Assembly (NCBI GenBank): GCA_019417975.1
Contig: DYCT01000063.1
Span: 1 to 9,133 of the forward strand
Length of the DNA: 9,133 bases
Origin: Bacteroides sp.
GTDB taxonomy: Bacteria; Bacteroidota; Bacteroidia; Bacteroidales; Bacteroidaceae
Reading direction: 5' to 3'
Under the pieces are notes generated by a model that searched no databases, had not been told where the DNA came from, and was given only the letters and a program-made list of their open reading frames with translations. Positions 5,077-9,133 of the stretch are shown here, piece by piece; position 1 is the stretch's first letter, and every line of letters begins with the position of its first letter. The translations under genes were made by a program, and so were the position numbers.

Positions 5077-7221
5077 TTAGTCTTCCAACATGATTTCCAA
5101 GATTTGACAAGCTGCTTTGGCTACCGATGTACCCGGACCAAAGATAGCTGCTACACCTGCTTTATACAAGAAGTCGTAATCCTGAGCAGGAATAACACCA
5201 CCGGCAAATACCAAGATATCTTCACGACCCAGTTTCTTCAACTCGGCAATAAGTTGCGGTACCAAGGTCTTGTGTCCGGCAGCCAGTGAAGAAACACCTA
5301 CTGCATGAACGTCGTTTTCTACAGCCTCGCGTGCAGCTTCTTCCGGAGTCTGGAACAATGGGCCCATATCCACATCGAAACCACAATCGGCATAACCTGT
5401 AGCCACAACTTTAGCACCACGGTCGTGACCGTCCTGACCCATCTTCGCGATCATAACACGCGGACGACGACCTTCTTTCTTCGCAAACTGTTCGGTCAGC
5501 TCGCAAGCACGTGCGAAATCTGAATCCTTCTTACTTTCTGATGAATACACGCCTGATATTGTTCTGATTACTGCTTTATAACGTCCTACAATCTTTTCAC
5601 AAGCATACGAGATTTCACCCAATGTGGCACGTACACGTGCAGCCTCAACAGCCAATTCCAGCAAGTTGCCCTTACCGGTCTTCACACATTCAGTGATGGC
5701 ATCCAAAGCCTTGTCAACTTCAGCCTGGTTACGTCCCTTCTTCAAACGTTCCAAGTTTTCAATCTGCTCTTTACGTACAGCTGTATTGTCCACTTCGAGG
5801 ATATCGATAGGGTCTTCTTTCTCCAAGCGATACTTATTGGTACCTACAATGGTCTGAGCACCCGAGTCGATACGGGCTTGTGTACGAGCAGCAGCTTCCT
5901 CAATACGCATCTTAGGAATACCAGTCTCAATAGCTTTCGCCATACCACCCAGCTTTTCAATTTCCTGAATGTGTTCCCATGCCTTGTGTGCAAGTTCGTT
6001 GGTAAGCGACTCTACATAGTAAGAACCGCCCCATGGGTCAACGTTCTTACAGATATTAGTCTCTTCCTGAATATAAATCTGTGTGTTACGTGCGATACGT
6101 GCCGAGAAATCGGTAGGAAGTGCAATAGCCTCGTCAAGCGCATTGGTATGCAAAGACTGAGTATGGCCCAACGCAGCTGCCATTGCTTCAATACATGTAC
6201 GTCCCACATTATTGAACGGATCTTGCTCGGTAAGCGACCAACCAGAAGTCTGGCTGTGAGTACGCAATGCCAACGATTTCGGGTTCTTCGGGTTAAACTG
6301 TTTCACAATCTTCGCCCACAACATACGAGCAGCACGCATCTTGGCAATTTCCATAAAGTGGTTCATACCGATTGCCCAGAAGAATGACAAACGAGGAGCA
6401 AACGCATCAATGTCGATACCTGCAGCCACACCGGCACGGAGGTATTCCAAACCATCAGCCAAAGTGTATGCCAACTCAATGTCGGCAGTAGCACCAGCTT
6501 CCTGCATGTGATAACCGGAAATAGAGATAGAGTTGAATTTCGGCATCTTCTGTGAAGTGTATTCAAAAATATCAGAAATAATCTTCATAGAGAATGCAGG
6601 CGGATAGATATAGGTGTTACGCACCATAAACTCTTTCAAAATGTCGTTCTGGATTGTACCGGCCATTTCTTCCAACTTAGCGCCCTGTTCCAATCCGGCG
6701 TTGATGTAGAACGCCATAACCGGAAGCACAGCACCGTTCATAGTCATAGACACAGACATCTTGTTCAAAGGAATACCATCGAACAACACTTTCATATTTT
6801 CCAACGAGCAGATAGACACACCAGCCTTACCCACATCACCTACTACACGCGGATGGTCGGGGTCGTAACCACGGTGAGTCGGAAGGTCGAATGCAACAGA
6901 CAAACCTTTCTGACCAGACGCCAAGTTACGGCGATAGAACGCATTCGATTCTTCGGCTGTAGAGAATCCGGCATACTGACGGATGGTCCACGGACGCAAC
7001 GTATACATTACAGAATAAGGGCCACGCAAGTAAGGAGGAATACCGGCTGCATAGTCAAGGTGTTCCATACCTTCCAAGTCCTCTTTCGTATAAACAGGCT
7101 TCACACAAATATGCTCCGGAGTTTTCCAGTCAGCTTCAATGCCGTTAGCCTTTTGCCATTCAGCCCCATTTACAGGCTTGAATCCGGCATAAATATCGAT
7201 ATTTTTAAAATTCGGTTTCAT
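5077..7221 (-). CDS. mutB: Methylmalonyl-CoA mutase large subunit
   Basis: A 714-residue protein aligning along its length with Propionibacterium MutB. It is the catalytic subunit of the adenosylcobalamin-dependent mutase that interconverts succinyl-CoA and (R)-methylmalonyl-CoA in the cytoplasm; in fermenting Bacteroidales it works toward propionate. The N-terminal arm and TIM barrel span about 1-560, with MYTLRPWTIRQYAGFSTAEE (72-91) lining the CoA tunnel. Tyr73, Arg201 (in FMVRNTYIYPP) and His237 (in SGYHMQEAGATAD) match known active-site residues Tyr89, Arg207 and His244 of the Propionibacterium enzyme. The C-terminal Rossmann-like cobalamin domain starts near 585 and has KMGQDGHDRGAKV, with His599 as lower axial cobalt ligand and Lys593 and Asp597 as its conserved partners, then GVSSLAAGH and FAGGVIP. 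No key residue is missing. The ATG lies 9 bases after the small subunit stop codon, so translation is likely coupled. The partner genes for epimerase and MeaB-type chaperone are not in the window. Confidence 0.97.
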   Translation of the reverse strand: MKPNFKNIDIYAGFKPVNGAEWQKANGIEADWKTPEHICVKPVYTKEDLEGMEHLDYAAGIPPYLRGPYSVMYTLRPWTIRQYAGFSTAEESNAFYRRNLASGQKGLSVAFDLPTHRGYDPDHPRVVGDVGKAGVSICSLENMKVLFDGIPLNKMSVSMTMNGAVLPVMAFYINAGLEQGAKLEEMAGTIQNDILKEFMVRNTYIYPPAFSMKIISDIFEYTSQKMPKFNSISISGYHMQEAGATADIELAYTLADGLEYLRAGVAAGIDIDAFAPRLSFFWAIGMNHFMEIAKMRAARMLWAKIVKQFNPKNPKSLALRTHSQTSGWSLTEQDPFNNVGRTCIEAMAAALGHTQSLHTNALDEAIALPTDFSARIARNTQIYIQEETNICKNVDPWGGSYYVESLTNELAHKAWEHIQEIEKLGGMAKAIETGIPKMRIEEAAARTQARIDSGAQTIVGTNKYRLEKEDPIDILEVDNTAVRKEQIENLERLKKGRNQAEVDKALDAITECVKTGKGNLLELAVEAARVRATLGEISYACEKIVGRYKAVIRTISGVYSSESKKDSDFARACELTEQFAKKEGRRPRVMIAKMGQDGHDRGAKVVATGYADCGFDVDMGPLFQTPEEAAREAVENDVHAVGVSSLAAGHKTLVPQLIAELKKLGREDILVFAGGVIPAQDYDFLYKAGVAAIFGPGTSVAKAACQILEIMLED

Positions 7222-7230
7222 GATTCTTTC

Positions 7231-9102
7231 TTACTTAATTCCTAACTTAGCATTGAATTCTTTTAATGTATCCAGTACATTGACACGTACATGGATGAAA
7301 TTCTCGATGCCTGCTGCCTTCAAGTCGTCCATACATTCAGGAGCGCCCGCAACGATAAAGATGGCACGTCCGTCCAATGCTTTGAAAGCAGGAACAGCAT
7401 ATTCAGCGTACTCATCGTCGCTTGAGCAGAGCACCACGATATCAGCTTTGGCATCCATCGCTGCTTGAACACCTTCTTCGACAGAAGCAAATCCCAAGTT
7501 ATCAACCACTTCGTAACCGGCGCAAGCCAAGAAGTTGCAAGAGAACTGAGCACGAGCCTGACGCATAGCCAAGTTACCGATGGTCAGCATAAAGGCTTTC
7601 GGACGTTTACCCGATGCTTCTGTTTGCAGACGCAAAGCTTCAAACTCACTGGCTGCACGGTCGAAGCACAATGTGTCGACAGTCTTTTCGCAAGTGTGTT
7701 GTTTATCTTTATCGCCCGAGCAGCAACATTTGTTTTCAATCGGTTGCTTGCCGTTGGATAGTTCGTTGAAGTTCGGATATTGGTTGGTTCCCAACAGAAT
7801 CTCTTTACGTTTAGATACAGCCACATGACGAGCTTTACCACTCTCGTTGATGTCGGCTTGTACACGACCTGCCAGAACAGCATTCATAAAGCCACCTTCT
7901 TCAGTTACCTTCAAGAAGATGTTCCATGCTTGCTGAGCGATAGACACGGTCAAGTTTTCAATATAGTAAGAACCGGCAGCCGGGTCTACTACTTTATCCA
8001 AATGCGATTCTTCTTTCAACAACAACTGCTGGTTGCGAGCAATACGTTCGGAGAAATCGTCCGGAGTCTCGTATGTTTTGTCAAACGGAGTTACAGTCAA
8101 TGAATCGACACCGCCCAAAGCAGCACTCATTGCCTCTGTCTGTGTACGCAACAGGTTGACATGCGCATCAAACAAGGTGAGGTTGAAAGTAGAAGTTTCG
8201 GCATGAGTAGCCATCTTGCAAGCACAATCGCAAGCAGGGTTATATTGTTTCACGATATTGGCCCACAACATACGAGCCGCGCGGAACTTTGCAATTTCCA
8301 TAAAATAGTTGGAGCTGATACCAAACTGGAACTTGATACGCTTGGCAACCTCGTCGACAGCCAAGCCTGCTTCTGTAAGCTGTTCCAGATATTCATTACC
8401 CCAAGCCAAAGCATAGCCCAACTCCTGAGAAATATAAGCACCGGCATTATTTAAGGTAAGCGCATTAACCGCAATACATTTAAAGAGCGGAAGCGGACGC
8501 ATCACTTCAATCAGTTCTTTGGCAGTAGCCACAAACTTAGACACATCTTTGCCTCGACGCAACATCTTGTTCATTGGGTCATAATTGACAGAACCACGCA
8601 ATTTGTCGAGATTATATCCCTTCTTTTGGAAATAAGCTACCAACAAGCGAGCCAGCTCCAATGTATGTCCCTGACAAGTAGAGAAATTCAGTTCTACACT
8701 TTCTGCACAGATGCCTTCGAGCAACATATCCAGATATTCAGCGTTCAAATCTTTGGCTTTGATTTTAAAACCAAGCGAGTCGATACCTTTCATCAAGACA
8801 TCCAATGCTTTTTCGTTGGCAGCCTTTACGTCTTCTACCGTAATATCCTGACGCACCAACCACACATTGTCGTTCTTGGTACTTCTCAAATAAGGAAACT
8901 CACCCGGAAGCGCATCTGTTGTTTTCAGGTCTTCCAAGTCTTCTCTCCGATAAAAAGGTTTCACCTTGAAGCCTTCGTTTGTTTTCCAAACGAGTTTCTT
9001 TTCGAAATCGGCGCCTTTCAAGTCAGCCGTAACTTTCTCCATCCACTTTTCTGTGGACACAGGAGCGAAATCCGAAAAGAGTTTTTCTTTACTATCTGCC
9101 AT
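7231..9102 (-). CDS. mutA: Methylmalonyl-CoA mutase small subunit
   Basis: A 623-residue paralogue of MutB forming the non-catalytic half of the MutA-MutB heterodimer. An N-terminal arm (about 1-80) leads into a TIM-barrel-like domain to about 440, with YLRSTKNDNVWLVRQD (71-86), NYFMEIAKFRAARMLWANIV (265-284) and VDPAAGSYYIENLT (372-385) as clear matches. The C-terminal Rossmann-like domain runs from about 500 to 623. The cobalamin motif DxHxxG is replaced by GNLAMRQARAQF (509-520), so it should not bind B12, as known for MutA. The linker at 441-498 contains Cys459-460-461, Cys471 and Cys479, and another patch has Cys291, 293 and 295. It is the first visible gene of the mutAB operon. The start MADSKEKLF is supported by the expected length and N-terminal arm. 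Only 31 bases upstream are visible, with no -7 match, so the promoter or any B12 control element lies outside the window. Confidence 0.95.
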   Translation of the reverse strand: MADSKEKLFSDFAPVSTEKWMEKVTADLKGADFEKKLVWKTNEGFKVKPFYRREDLEDLKTTDALPGEFPYLRSTKNDNVWLVRQDITVEDVKAANEKALDVLMKGIDSLGFKIKAKDLNAEYLDMLLEGICAESVELNFSTCQGHTLELARLLVAYFQKKGYNLDKLRGSVNYDPMNKMLRRGKDVSKFVATAKELIEVMRPLPLFKCIAVNALTLNNAGAYISQELGYALAWGNEYLEQLTEAGLAVDEVAKRIKFQFGISSNYFMEIAKFRAARMLWANIVKQYNPACDCACKMATHAETSTFNLTLFDAHVNLLRTQTEAMSAALGGVDSLTVTPFDKTYETPDDFSERIARNQQLLLKEESHLDKVVDPAAGSYYIENLTVSIAQQAWNIFLKVTEEGGFMNAVLAGRVQADINESGKARHVAVSKRKEILLGTNQYPNFNELSNGKQPIENKCCCSGDKDKQHTCEKTVDTLCFDRAASEFEALRLQTEASGKRPKAFMLTIGNLAMRQARAQFSCNFLACAGYEVVDNLGFASVEEGVQAAMDAKADIVVLCSSDDEYAEYAVPAFKALDGRAIFIVAGAPECMDDLKAAGIENFIHVRVNVLDTLKEFNAKLGIK

Positions 9103-9133
9103 AGTTTACTGTATTAATAAATAAGATTAATAG

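Noticed and set aside
5878..6387. 169-residue plus-strand open frame opposite mutB
   Set aside because: Antisense shadow of a highly conserved coding region; no promoter or family similarity.
8626..9117. 163-residue plus-strand open frame opposite the mutA start
   Set aside because: Antisense shadow; the Cys/Phe-rich product resembles no family I recognise.

Overview
The window looks like chromosomal DNA from an anaerobic gut member of the Bacteroidales (Bacteroides/Phocaeicola type). The reasons are the two-subunit adenosylcobalamin methylmalonyl-CoA mutase in the order small then large subunit, promoters with the Bacteroides -7 element TAnnTTTG, start codons mostly preceded by A/T-rich sequence rather than a Shine-Dalgarno, and protein sequences typical of that order. 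Genus and species cannot be fixed from the sequence alone.

Layout: (1) 1-213 has no gene I can support; a weak terminator lies just after xseA. (2) 214-2650, minus strand: mnmA (tRNA U34 2-thiolation) followed after 28 bases by xseA (exonuclease VII large subunit), probably one transcript. (3) 2651-2914: divergent intergenic region with a promoter for each direction and, between them, four copies of a palindromic 15-mer at an exact 22-bp period; the whole array is itself a large inverted repeat. (4) 2915-4285, plus strand: MATE-family efflux transporter. (5) 4364-4993, plus strand: small cytidylate-kinase-like P-loop protein with its own -7 element and an unusually good Shine-Dalgarno. (6) 5011-5056: a perfect 18-bp hairpin flanked by A and T tracts, serving as a shared terminator for the two converging units. 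(7) 5077-9102, minus strand: methylmalonyl-CoA mutase operon, small subunit upstream and large subunit downstream, separated by 9 bases. Its promoter lies mostly or wholly beyond the right edge.

The mutase genes form one functional unit: the heterodimer interconverts succinyl-CoA and methylmalonyl-CoA, the B12-dependent step of the succinate-propionate pathway. The large subunit keeps the catalytic and cobalamin-binding residues; the small subunit has lost the cobalamin motif. The other genes are housekeeping or efflux functions with no obvious shared pathway.

I see no mobile element, CRISPR array, phage gene or defence system. The best candidates for something undescribed are the 22-bp-period palindrome array between mnmA and the MATE gene, the aspartate-to-cysteine change in the MnmA active-site loop, and two cysteine-rich patches in the mutase small subunit.
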